Source of the DNA: Grimontia marina
GTDB taxonomy: Bacteria; Pseudomonadota; Gammaproteobacteria; Enterobacterales; Vibrionaceae
DNA length: 37,719 bases
Reading direction: 5' to 3'
Assembly (NCBI RefSeq): GCF_900060185.1
Contig: NZ_FIZY01000049.1
Coordinates: 1 to 37,719 of the forward strand
Every line of letters starts with the position of its first letter. The first letter of the stretch is position 1. The position numbers and the translations under genes are program-made. The notes under the pieces are model-generated. The model was not told the DNA's origin. It ran no database searches and saw only the letters and a list, made by a program, of their open reading frames with translations. Below, in pieces: positions 16,521-24,516 of this stretch.

Positions 16521-16856
16521 ACACCAAAAAAAAGGCCCATCGCCCTACTTCTCTCTTATATAGATAATCAAAAAGATTCACCAAACCTGAGTGAATCACT
16601 AGGGGCCGTTGACCTTTGGTGATGATTTTTGCAGCAGTTTGCGGGGATTTTATGCAAGGCAGAGGCTTCGATGTGTAACTAGCCTAAATGAGAAGCCGAT
16701 AACGCAGCAGAAATTTCCCACAAACGCTGCCCGAAAGGTTCCGCTATAACAGAATTGAACCGACAAAGGTAAATAGATGCTGAGATATAGTACGGACGAG
16801 AATGAGAAAAATTTGTCTTATTTTATAAACACTTAAAATTCATCTCACGATTTGCA
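16521..16856. other. Intergenic region carrying a long inverted repeat
   Basis: There is no gene here. A small hairpin, GATTCAC/GTGAATC (16575-16597), follows the repeat-protein gene and lacks a T tract. Most of the rest is the imperfect inverted repeat listed separately. Confidence 0.4.
16601..16770. repeat. Imperfect long inverted repeat, possible MITE or IS remnant
   Basis: The arm at 16631-16655 (starts GCAGCAGTTTGCGGGGATTT) is matched in reverse complement by 16704-16730 (ends CCCACAAACGCTGC), with several mismatches. Pairing continues weakly inward (GGCTTC / GAAGCC at 16664-16669 and 16692-16697) and outward (GACCTTT near 16611 / AAAGGTT at 16734-16740). Its internal structure and lack of coding capacity resemble a dispersed non-coding repeat of the genome. 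The exact ends cannot be fixed without other copies. Confidence 0.45.
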
Positions 16857-17249
16857 TCACCTTTGAGTCACCTCATAGAGTTCCAGTGGAAGCCCATCTG
16901 GATCCTGAAAGAAGGTAAAGCGAGATTGAGTATAAGGATCAACCCGCACGGTTTCACACACGATTCCACGAGTTTGCAGATGAGAGATGACTGCGTCAAT
17001 ATCCTGAGTTTGAAAAGCAAGATGACGAAGCCCCAGCGACTCTGGAAAAGAAAGACGCTGAGGACTGCCAGGAAATGAGAACATCTCTAGCTGTCGACCG
17101 TCAGGAAGCAACATATCCACTTTCCATGAATCCCGCTCTTCACGATAATGCTCGGCAATAATATCAAATCCCATTACATCTCGATAAAATTACTTAGAAA
17201 CCTCAATATTACTGGCAATCAAAGCAACGTGATGAATACCCTGAATCAC
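16857..17249 (-). pseudogene. VOC/glyoxalase-family (YaeR-like) gene with an in-frame stop
   Basis: Reading from a GTG at 17249, with GGAG/AGGA upstream, gives MIQGIHHVALIASNIEVSK, then TAA (17192-17190), then FYRDVMGFDIIAEHYREERD and the rest of a YaeR/GloA2-like protein in the same frame: DSWKVDMLLPDG, LEMFSFPGSPQRLS, LRHLAFQTQDIDAVI, CETVRVDPYTQSRFTFF, DPDGLPLELYE. The full length of about 130 aa equals that of E. coli YaeR. The metal-binding His of the first strand (HHVAL) is upstream of the stop. A restart at the ATG at 17174 would lack that strand, so the product should be inactive. The change is a single substitution of a sense codon to TAA. Confidence 0.85.
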
Positions 17250-17268
17250 AGTTTCCTACTCCAATTCT

Positions 17269-17289
17269 TTTTGCCAACCATTGGCAAAA
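17269..17289. promoter_or_regulatory. Perfect palindrome upstream of the VOC pseudogene
   Basis: TTTTGCCAA (17269-17277) and TTGGCAAAA (17281-17289) are perfect inverted copies around CCA, 20 bp before the VOC start. This could be a dimeric repressor site or an mRNA hairpin. No regulator can be assigned. Confidence 0.4.
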
Positions 17290-17408
17290 TTTACTAACCT
17301 AGACTTTGCATTTATACCAGAGTCTTTCTAACCCGTTGACATTAAAGGATAGAAAGTTGGCATTCGAATTGCTGTGTATTCTGAACATGCAACAATACGG
17401 ATTTGATT

Positions 17409-17510
17409 ATGACGCTATCTACAAAACGAAGGAATCAGTATAAAGCAGGTTTTTCGGTATTCATGTTTGGCTTTTCCGTCGGTGTGATCATTCTCGTCTC
17501 AGCATTTTGA
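17409..17510 (+). CDS. Possible small membrane protein or relic
   Basis: The ATG at 17409 opens a 33-codon frame: a basic start (STKRRNQYK) followed by one hydrophobic helix (GFSVFMFGFSVGVIILVSAF) and TGA. There is no convincing ribosome site. Just downstream another frame encodes a second hydrophobic stretch (LLLAHLLSAFLIF), so the two may be pieces of one frameshifted membrane protein. Family not recognised. Confidence 0.25.
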   Translation: MTLSTKRRNQYKAGFSVFMFGFSVGVIILVSAF

Positions 17511-17674
17511 GCGTTTTTCTAGTACCTGCCTTTAATGTTTTGACTTCCCAGGGTCTTCTGCTGGCACATTTGCTGTCGGCATTTCTAATTTTCTGTTGTC
17601 ACTAAGTCTGTCGACAAGATACCCAGACAGCGCTAAGGTTATGAAAATCTGTCGCTTCGACGTTGGGAAGATAA

Positions 17675-19135
17675 ATGCCGCACATCGATTTCAGGAAGAA
17701 AGTCAGTCTCGCTCGACCCAGGCCTTATGGCACCAATCTTCAGAGGGCGCTTGAAAGTGACCGCGGGCGAATCATCAACTCTGCGCCTATCCGCCGCCTA
17801 CAACAAAAGACACAAGTATTCCCGCTCGAACGTAATTCAGCAGTAAGAAGCCGGCTCACTCATTCCATGGAAGTTCAACAGGTTGGGCGCTTTATTGTCC
17901 ATTCTATTTATGACCGCCTGTCTGATAGAGAGAAAGACGCCTATGGACTTTCGTCACTTGAGCGCGCAATAGAATCTTTGGTGGAAATGGCTTGCTTAAT
18001 GCATGACATGGGCAATCCACCTTTCGGACATTGTGGTGAAGATGCGATAAACCGTTGGTTCACCAAACACCTTAAACAACTCGCACCCATGCAGCAGCTT
18101 CTCCAAGACCTTCCAGTAACGACGACGGAGCCCATCATCCATGAGCTTTGCCATTTTGATGGAAATGCACAGGCGATTCGACTGGTACAATCACTTCATC
18201 GTTTCAATCTCACATACAGCCAGGCTGCTGCAGTATTGAAGTATACACGTCCTGCGACAGAGCGTTCTGATGAGGTGCCAAGTAATAAGAGTTATCTCAC
18301 CAAGAAAGTTGGCTACTACATTACTGAAAACAGCTATGTGAATGCGCTGATGGATGAGCTCGAAATAGCCAAATACTGTCGCCACCCGCTGAGTTATATC
18401 ATGGAAGCGGCGGATGACATTTCCTACTGTCTGGCAGACTTGGAAGATGCAGTAGAAAAACGGATTCTCTCACTTGAGACCCTAACCGAACACCTCAAGC
18501 GAACCTTTGCCGAATTAGAACCGGATAATCGTCCAATTAAAGGCACGCATTGTTTTGATGCTCTGCTCGATAATGTTTACCGTGAAGCACAAAACGACGA
18601 AATTAGTCCAACTCATAAGTTCTTTATCAAACTTCGCGTGGAAATGGTTCATCCGCTGGTCAATCACGCATCAGAGCAGTTCACGAATAATCTGGCTGCA
18701 GTCTTTAGTGGCAACTTGAACCGGGCCCTCATTGAAGATAACAGCCAATTCCATGCACTAGCGAAAACCTTCAAACAGGTAGCAATCAATCATGTATTCA
18801 ACGATCCGGAAGTAGAGAATCTGGAACTTCAGGGTTACAAAATCATTGGTGGATTGTTGGAAGAGTACCGACCGCTCCTCGATCTGGATACTGATACATT
18901 CCAGAAAATCGTCCGAGGTGAAGGCCGCAAACTACCGGTTGAAAGAAGGTTGTTCAACAAGCTATCAAGGAAACATGTAGCGGCGTATGAAATCTCTTTA
19001 AAGGAAGAAGCGCCAGTGAGCAATCCAACGCTTTGGGAGTTCTATTTGAGATGCAGACTGCTACAGGACTATATCAGCGGCATGACAGATCAATTCGCAT
19101 TCGACGAATATAAAATCCTTTTGGTCAGCGATTAA
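17675..19135 (+). CDS. dgt: Deoxyguanosinetriphosphate triphosphohydrolase (dGTPase)
   Basis: Dgt hydrolyses dGTP to deoxyguanosine and triphosphate, affecting dNTP pools and mutation rate. The protein is 486 aa, somewhat shorter than E. coli Dgt (505 aa). HD-domain metal ligands are present: the His of RLTHSMEVQQ, H110-D111 in CLMHDMGNPPFGHCGE, and the distal Asp in YIMEAADDISYCLADLEDA. The N-terminal substrate-site region RGRIINSAPIRRLQQKTQVF is typical. The start ATG follows GGGAAG at good spacing. The stop overlaps the convergent tetR stop, with no room for a terminator. No lesion is visible. Confidence 0.93.
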   Translation: MPHIDFRKKVSLARPRPYGTNLQRALESDRGRIINSAPIRRLQQKTQVFPLERNSAVRSRLTHSMEVQQVGRFIVHSIYDRLSDREKDAYGLSSLERAIESLVEMACLMHDMGNPPFGHCGEDAINRWFTKHLKQLAPMQQLLQDLPVTTTEPIIHELCHFDGNAQAIRLVQSLHRFNLTYSQAAAVLKYTRPATERSDEVPSNKSYLTKKVGYYITENSYVNALMDELEIAKYCRHPLSYIMEAADDISYCLADLEDAVEKRILSLETLTEHLKRTFAELEPDNRPIKGTHCFDALLDNVYREAQNDEISPTHKFFIKLRVEMVHPLVNHASEQFTNNLAAVFSGNLNRALIEDNSQFHALAKTFKQVAINHVFNDPEVENLELQGYKIIGGLLEEYRPLLDLDTDTFQKIVRGEGRKLPVERRLFNKLSRKHVAAYEISLKEEAPVSNPTLWEFYLRCRLLQDYISGMTDQFAFDEYKILLVSD

Positions 19136-19758
19136 AACCTATCAGTTGGATAACCATATCCTCGCAAGAAAAGATCGACGCAAGAGTACACGTAATCACG
19201 GCGAGTCTCTGCGTCCTCTCCAGAGTCAAACCCAAGAAGCGCCCAATATACCGCGCGTCCATGAAGCATAAGAAGAAGCTGCATTGCTGCAGAATCTGTG
19301 TTGTCGCAGAGTGGTAATTCTCCCCGTTTAACCAGTAAATCCAGATAGCTGCTTATACGGTTAATATTCCGGATAGGTCCTTGCTCTAGAAAGATGCGAG
19401 CGATTTCAGGATGAGTACCAGACTGTCTGACCGTGTTCTGGAAAGCATTCCGCGCTTCTTCACCAAGCAACATGGTTTGGAACAACCAGCCGAACTCTCG
19501 AAGGACAATATGAGCAGCACGTGATTCGTGTTCCAGATCTAGCTCCAAACCTGCAGATATACATTTTTCAATGATGCAGGTTTCGAACAATTGATCTTTA
19601 CTGCTGAAGTGTGCGTAAACCGTTTGTTTACTGACATTTGCATGCTCTGCAATCGCATCCATAGAGATGCCATAGCCTTGCTTGGAAAATAGCTCTACCG
19701 CTGCCGAAAGGATTTGTTGGCGCTTTTTCTCTTTTCTCTGCGAAATGCGGGTAGTCAT
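19132..19758 (-). CDS. TetR-family repressor of the adjacent RND pump
   Basis: The protein is 208 aa. The N-terminal DNA-binding domain is clear: ILSAAVELFSKQGYGISMDAIAEHANVSKQTVYAHFSSKDQLF (helix-turn-helix at about 34-53). The C-terminal all-helical ligand domain is of the AcrR type and includes RVFLEQGP-like IARIFLEQGPIRNINR. It is divergent from the RND operon, with two 19-bp operator-like palindromes in the 143-bp gap, so I infer it represses the pump and itself. The inducer is unknown. Confidence 0.88.
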   Translation of the reverse strand: MTTRISQRKEKKRQQILSAAVELFSKQGYGISMDAIAEHANVSKQTVYAHFSSKDQLFETCIIEKCISAGLELDLEHESRAAHIVLREFGWLFQTMLLGEEARNAFQNTVRQSGTHPEIARIFLEQGPIRNINRISSYLDLLVKRGELPLCDNTDSAAMQLLLMLHGRAVYWALLGFDSGEDAETRRDYVYSCVDLFLRGYGYPTDRF

Positions 19759-19802
19759 TCAGTGTTCCTTAACTGAAAATCTGTACAAAAAAGTATCAAA
19801 TC

Positions 19803-19821
19803 AAACTGGACAGTCTAGTTT
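19803..19821. promoter_or_regulatory. TetR operator-like palindrome 1
   Basis: AAACTGGACAGTCTAGTTT is symmetric as AAACTnGACnGTCnAGTTT. It lies 44 bp from the tetR start. It shares the 15-bp core ACTGGACAGTCTAGT with the second site, 43 bp away (start to start, about four helical turns). Confidence 0.75.
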
Positions 19822-19845
19822 GGTTGCTTTATTTTTAATCTAATT

Positions 19846-19864
19846 GGACTGGACAGTCTAGTCC
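19846..19864. promoter_or_regulatory. TetR operator-like palindrome 2
   Basis: GGACTGGACAGTCTAGTCC is symmetric as GGACTnGACnGTCnAGTCC and lies 37 bp before the start of the periplasmic adaptor gene. With site 1 it probably controls both divergent promoters. Confidence 0.75.
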
Positions 19865-19901
19865 AGTAAAACTAATCGTAATGGAAGACGAGAAATTTGC
19901 C

Positions 19902-20993
19902 ATGCAAAAGTGCATCCCTTCAATCGCTATCGCAGCGACCATCACATTACTCACTGCATGCAACTCGCAGACACAAGAAGTGACTGCACAGCCAGAACAT
20001 AGTCTGCCTACCGTCAATGTCCTCACTGTTGAGTTATCACCGGGTTATGCTGTCGATCGCGAATATGTCGGCACAGTGCAGGCTGGTCAAAGTGCCAATC
20101 TGGGTTTTGAACTTGGTGGCAAAGTGAATAGCTTGTTGGTCGACGAAGGCGATACCGTTGTTAAAGGGCAACCCCTGATCAGACTGGATACCCAATTACT
20201 GGAAACCGAAGCGCAGCAGTTGGGCGCGCAATTAGAACAACTCGACGCCCAACTGGATCTCACCCGCACCAATCTTCAACGACAACGCCAGTTAAAGAAA
20301 AAAGGCTTCAGTGCAGATGCGGAAATTGACTCTTTGATCAGTCAGCGCGATGCTCTCTTGGCCAATGTCCGCCAACTAAATGCAACACTGGCCTCCAACA
20401 AGTTACGTCTCGAAAAATCAACAATTTATGCACCATATACAGGAAAGATCAGCCAACGTTTTGTCTCTCAGGGTGACGTGGTTAATGTTGGTGCTCCCAC
20501 ACTGACTCTTCTTGCTGATGACTTAAAAGAGGCCAGGATTGGTGTACCAATCAAATACCTTCAGGCATTGTCAGCCAACACATCTGCCAGAGTTCGTGTT
20601 GGAGCAAACACCTATGATGCTACCTTACTCAACCCTGGTGCGGCCCTTGACATGAGATCACGTACGGTAACGCTTCGCTACCTCCTTCCTGAAAATACCA
20701 GTGCGCTTGATGGGCAACTCGCCTACCTACAGTTTGCTTTCGAAACGCCAAAAGAAGGTTTTTGGATGCCGCTGACAGGATTAACCGACGGTTTGCGCGG
20801 CACATGGAATATCTATGCTGTCGTACCAGGAGACTCTGGCAACCAGTTCATTTCACGCCGTTCGGTTCAGGTGCTGCACGCTGACGATCAAAGAGCCTAT
20901 GTTTCAGGAGCAATCGACAACGGAGACAAGGTATTAACTGACGGTGTCCACCGCGTCGTATCCGGTCAATCTGTGAATCTGGCGGCGGAGTAA
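19902..20993 (+). CDS. RND efflux periplasmic adaptor (membrane fusion protein), lipoprotein
   Basis: The ATG at 19902 gives a 363-aa protein with a lipoprotein signal, MQKCIPSIAIAATITLLTAC, lipid-modified at C20; an ATG at 19881 would place an acidic stretch before the signal. The HlyD/AcrA plan follows: a barrel-sandwich strand ANLGFELGGKVNSLLVDEGD TVVKGQPLIRLD, an alpha-hairpin (LLETEAQQLGAQL... QLNATLASNKL), then IYAPYTGKISQRFVSQGDVV and a beta-barrel. It links the inner-membrane RND pump to an outer-membrane channel; no TolC-type gene is present here. It sits 4 nt ahead of the pump gene and is probably repressed by the divergent TetR protein. Confidence 0.9.
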   Translation: MQKCIPSIAIAATITLLTACNSQTQEVTAQPEHSLPTVNVLTVELSPGYAVDREYVGTVQAGQSANLGFELGGKVNSLLVDEGDTVVKGQPLIRLDTQLLETEAQQLGAQLEQLDAQLDLTRTNLQRQRQLKKKGFSADAEIDSLISQRDALLANVRQLNATLASNKLRLEKSTIYAPYTGKISQRFVSQGDVVNVGAPTLTLLADDLKEARIGVPIKYLQALSANTSARVRVGANTYDATLLNPGAALDMRSRTVTLRYLLPENTSALDGQLAYLQFAFETPKEGFWMPLTGLTDGLRGTWNIYAVVPGDSGNQFISRRSVQVLHADDQRAYVSGAIDNGDKVLTDGVHRVVSGQSVNLAAE

Positions 20994-20997
20994 CTCC

Positions 20998-23900
20998 ATG
21001 GAATCATTACTGAAGAATACACGCCTATTGGTGTTGTTTACTGTATTGCTGCTGGTTTCTGGGCTCTCTGCGCTTTCCACCCTCCCACGTGCAGAAGACC
21101 CGGCGCTGACTAACCGATGGGCGACCATCACTACCGTATATCCCGGTGCGAGCGCAGAGCGCGTGGAAGCACTGGTAACGGAAGAACTGGAAAACGAGTT
21201 ACGCGCGCTCGACGAAATCAAACTGATTGAGTCTCAATCCCGGCCCGGCATTTCTGTTATCACGCTTGAGCTGCACGATGAACTGACGGAAACAGAGCCG
21301 GTGTGGTCAAAGGTGCGGGACAAACTGGGTGATGCCGCACCAAATTTGCCGTCTGATGCATTAGAACCTGCCTTCGATAACGATCATTCCAACGCCTTCA
21401 CCTATATCACAGCATTACAGTGGAACGACGACAGTGAGGTCGACCCCCTCATTCTTGGCAGGTATGCCAAAGAGCTTGCCAAGCGGTGGCGAAATCTTGC
21501 AGGAACAGAGTTCGTAGAAACCCATGGGGCTCCAGATGAGGAAATACTGGTCACGCTCGATGTGGCTTCCGCAAGTGCACTTGGTCAATCTGCCTTGTCC
21601 ATTTCAAACGCGATTTCCGGCGCTGACGCGAAAAATGCGGCTGGTGAACTTCACAACAATCACAACCGCTTTCAACTCGAAGTCGCCGGTGAATTAGACT
21701 CAGTTGACCGCGTTAAGCGGGTCCCAGTAACCATTGATCAACACGGTTTTCTGGTCAGGCTAGAAGATATCGCTTCCGTCGAACGTGCTCAAGCCCTCCC
21801 TCAGAGACAAATCGCACTTATTGATGGTAAGCCTGCAGTTCTGGTTTCAGCCCGTATGCAGGACACCATCAGAGTCGATAACTGGACAGCGGCCGCTGAC
21901 GCGTTACTTGATGGTTTCCGTGCTGACTTGCCTTCCAACATCAGCCTTCAGCCTATTTTCAAGCAGGCGAGATATACTGAGACTCGACTTTCTGAATTGG
22001 TTGAAAGCCTGCTGCTTGGTTTTGGATTGGTATTGATTGTCCTGTTCATCACACTGGGTTTCCGTTCAGCAATTCTCGTCGCATTGTCCCTGCCAATCGC
22101 TTCTGCTTTTACGCTCGCCATGATGGGTTTTACCGGATTACCAATTAACCAGATGTCAGTCACGGGACTTATCGTGTCACTCGGTATCATGGTCGATAAC
22201 GCCATCGTCATGGTAGATACCATCCAGCATTACCGCCAACAAGGTGTGAAACGACTGGAAGCGGCAGTAAATTCCATTAAGCACCTCTGGTTACCGCTGT
22301 TAGGCTCTACACTCACCACTATTCTTGCCTTTGCACCGATATTCCTGATGCCTGGGCCTGCCGGAGAATTTGTTGGAGCAATCGCCATCACCGTTAGCTT
22401 CTCGCTGATTGGCTCCTATATCGTTTCTCATTTTTTGGTGTCAGGTTTTGCTGCTCGCTGGTTGCCTTCCGGCGAAAACCACAACCATTGGTATCAATCA
22501 GGATTGAGCATTCCTTGGTTAAGTCAGGCTTTCCGCGCATCAGTCCGAGCTGCGGTTAGGTTCCCGTGGCTTGCGATTCCTATCGTGTTTATGGTTCCCT
22601 TCTCGGGGTTTTGGGCGGCTGGCCAATTAACCGAGCAATTCTTTCCACCGTCAGACCGGGACATGTTTGAAGTTCAGGTGTTCCTTTCCCCGCAGGCGAG
22701 TATTCACGCTACATTGGAAACGACCAGACAGATAGAAGCGCTGCTAGAAGAAACCGATGGCGTTGAGCAAGTTGGCTGGGTGGTCGGTGAGAACTTCCCA
22801 TCGTTTTATTACAACATGATGGGACGCCAACGTGGTGCGCCTAATTTCGCGCAAGCCATGGTGAAAGCGGAGGATTTCCGCGCAGCCAATGACATGATCC
22901 CAACACTTCAGGAACAACTTTCTAAAGAGTTTCCGAATGCACAGATCCTGGTAAGAAAACTTGAACAAGGCCCTCCTTTCAATGCGCCACTGGAAGTACG
23001 AGTGTATGGCCCGAACCTTGACCGTCTTCGTGATATCAGTGAGAACATTCGCTTGCTGATGGCCTCCACACCCGATGTCATTAACACCCGCGAAACCCTG
23101 CAACCTGGTACCCCTAAGATTGCCGTAAAGGTGAATGAAGAAGCCAGTCAGTTAACTGGTATGTCACTCAATGATATTGCCGTGTTACTCAACGCTTCCA
23201 TGTCCGGCATTGTTCAGGGCAGTGTGGTTGAAGAAACAGAATCAATCCCAGTCCGGGTGCGTGTCGCTGACGAATCCCGTACCAGCATTAATGAACTGAA
23301 CAAACTTAGGCTTCCAATTACCGGCAGTGAAGGTCAGGCAGATCTCCCTATTTCAGCGATTGCAGATTTGAAAATAGAGCCAAGCCGCGGCGCTATACCG
23401 CATCGTGACGGAGAACGTGTCAATGTGATTGAAGGTTACATTACGGCCGGTGTGCTTCCGCAAACGGCCTTGAATGCCTTTACCGCTAAACTGGAACAGG
23501 CAGATCTTCGCTTACCACCCGGTTATCGCATTGAGTTTGGTGGCGAATCGGCTGAGCGTAACGATTCAGTTAACCAATTACTGGCCAACCTCACTATCGT
23601 TATCACGCTTCTTGTCGCTGTAGTGGTTGTCTCGTTCAACTCCTTCCGCCTGAGTGCAATCATTTTTCTTGTGGGTGTTCAAGCTTCAGGTCTGGGCCTA
23701 CCCTCTGTTTGGGTGTTTGGTTATCCATTCGGCTTTACTGTGATCATTGGCCTTCTGGGATTAGTGGGTCTGGCTATCAACGCCTCGATAGTCATTCTGG
23801 CAGAGCTCAAATCCAGCCCTAAAGCTAAAGCAGGAGACAGAGAGGCCATTGTTGAAGCTGTCAGCAGTTGCGGCCGACATATTACTTCCACGACCATAAC

Positions 23901-24087
23901 GACGATAGGCGGCTTCCTGCCATTGATACTCGCAGGTGGTGGTTTCTGGCCTCCGTTTGCCATCGCCATTGCCGGCGGTACTTTGCTAACCACCCTGCTT
24001 TCGTTCTATTTCGTCCCTTCAGCATTCAGAGTTGCTGTGGCATTCAGCCCTCTGGATAAGCCAAATTCTTTGGAAGCAACAGAGTAG
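20998..24087 (+). CDS. RND-family multidrug efflux permease
   Basis: The protein is 1029 aa, the usual RND length. It has an N-terminal helix (LLVLFTVLLLVSGLSAL), a large periplasmic loop, the TM4 motif SLGIMVDNAIVMVDTIQHYR with the proton-relay Asp, and SITLITTI-like STLTTILAFAPIFLMPGPAGEF. A second loop and the C-terminal membrane half follow (ITSTTITTIGGFLPLIL). The divergent sequence suggests the less studied 'efflux RND permease' group rather than AcrB itself. Together with the adaptor and TetR regulator it forms a typical inducible export unit. Substrates cannot be read. A strong terminator follows. The gene is intact. Confidence 0.93.
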   Translation: MESLLKNTRLLVLFTVLLLVSGLSALSTLPRAEDPALTNRWATITTVYPGASAERVEALVTEELENELRALDEIKLIESQSRPGISVITLELHDELTETEPVWSKVRDKLGDAAPNLPSDALEPAFDNDHSNAFTYITALQWNDDSEVDPLILGRYAKELAKRWRNLAGTEFVETHGAPDEEILVTLDVASASALGQSALSISNAISGADAKNAAGELHNNHNRFQLEVAGELDSVDRVKRVPVTIDQHGFLVRLEDIASVERAQALPQRQIALIDGKPAVLVSARMQDTIRVDNWTAAADALLDGFRADLPSNISLQPIFKQARYTETRLSELVESLLLGFGLVLIVLFITLGFRSAILVALSLPIASAFTLAMMGFTGLPINQMSVTGLIVSLGIMVDNAIVMVDTIQHYRQQGVKRLEAAVNSIKHLWLPLLGSTLTTILAFAPIFLMPGPAGEFVGAIAITVSFSLIGSYIVSHFLVSGFAARWLPSGENHNHWYQSGLSIPWLSQAFRASVRAAVRFPWLAIPIVFMVPFSGFWAAGQLTEQFFPPSDRDMFEVQVFLSPQASIHATLETTRQIEALLEETDGVEQVGWVVGENFPSFYYNMMGRQRGAPNFAQAMVKAEDFRAANDMIPTLQEQLSKEFPNAQILVRKLEQGPPFNAPLEVRVYGPNLDRLRDISENIRLLMASTPDVINTRETLQPGTPKIAVKVNEEASQLTGMSLNDIAVLLNASMSGIVQGSVVEETESIPVRVRVADESRTSINELNKLRLPITGSEGQADLPISAIADLKIEPSRGAIPHRDGERVNVIEGYITAGVLPQTALNAFTAKLEQADLRLPPGYRIEFGGESAERNDSVNQLLANLTIVITLLVAVVVVSFNSFRLSAIIFLVGVQASGLGLPSVWVFGYPFGFTVIIGLLGLVGLAINASIVILAELKSSPKAKAGDREAIVEAVSSCGRHITSTTITTIGGFLPLILAGGGFWPPFAIAIAGGTLLTTLLSFYFVPSAFRVAVAFSPLDKPNSLEATE

Positions 24088-24091
24088 GCAT

Positions 24092-24127
24092 AAAAAAACA
24101 GCCACCCTTGGGTGGCTGTTTTTTTTC
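24092..24127. terminator. Strong bidirectional terminator
   Basis: AAAAACAGCCACC and GGTGGCTGTTTTT surround the tetraloop CTTG (24107-24110). The A and T runs on both sides make it suitable for the RND gene and for any minus-strand transcript arriving from 24.2 kb. Confidence 0.93.
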
Positions 24128-24152
24128 AATGGCTTAATTGTTTCCGCAAAAG

Positions 24153-24239
24153 CTATAACGCAGAAAGAACAGGGCTAGCCATCAAGCCCATCAGCAGCAA
24201 AATTGGAAACATGATCTTAATGATGAACGGAATCCGCAT
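24153..24239 (-). CDS. Possible 28-aa hydrophobic peptide
   Basis: The ATG at 24239, with AAGGGATG upstream, opens a 28-codon frame: MRIPFIIKIM then FPILLLMGLMASPVLSAL and TAG. It is one hydrophobic helix with a positive N-terminus. It is followed at once by a terminator that works on the minus strand. An imperfect inverted repeat (24271-24299, AGTGCG/CGCACT core) lies just upstream. The combination suggests a short transcript with a small membrane peptide. No family was recognised, and it could be chance. Confidence 0.35.
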   Translation of the reverse strand: MRIPFIIKIMFPILLLMGLMASPVLSAL

Positions 24240-24270
24240 TATCACATCCCTTTTTTATATTACGGTATTT

Positions 24271-24299
24271 ACTAAGTGCGACTCTCCAACGCACTAAGT
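24271..24299. repeat. Imperfect inverted repeat upstream of the small ORF
   Basis: ACTAAGTGCG (24271-24280) and CGCACTAAGT (24290-24299) pair over AGTGCG/CGCACT, with a mismatch further out, around a 9-nt loop. It could be an operator or the 5' hairpin of the minus-strand transcript. The region on to 24516 is AT-rich and shows nothing else. Confidence 0.35.
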
Positions 24300-24516
24300 A
24301 CTCCGCCTAGCCAACAGCAGCAAAGCCTAATAAGTATAGACACAAAGTTTTAACAAGACATACAGCATTGCATACCTTTTTAGGCAAAAACTTAGACAAC
24401 GAGCAGTTCTATATGAAATATAAGGAATATTTTCTCTAAATATTTTTGCGATTCATCACGCTTTTATAGCAGATATCATACGAAATCGGATGCAGAACAC
24501 CTTCAATTCACCTTCA

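Larger units (their letters stand above)
17250..17674. other. Intergenic region upstream of dgt
   Basis: This stretch of about 425 bp holds a perfect palindrome at 17269-17289, a possible short membrane ORF at 17409-17510, and in another frame a hydrophobic segment (about 17512-17604) without a start. It could be the remains of a small membrane-protein gene. No confident gene was found. Confidence 0.35.
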
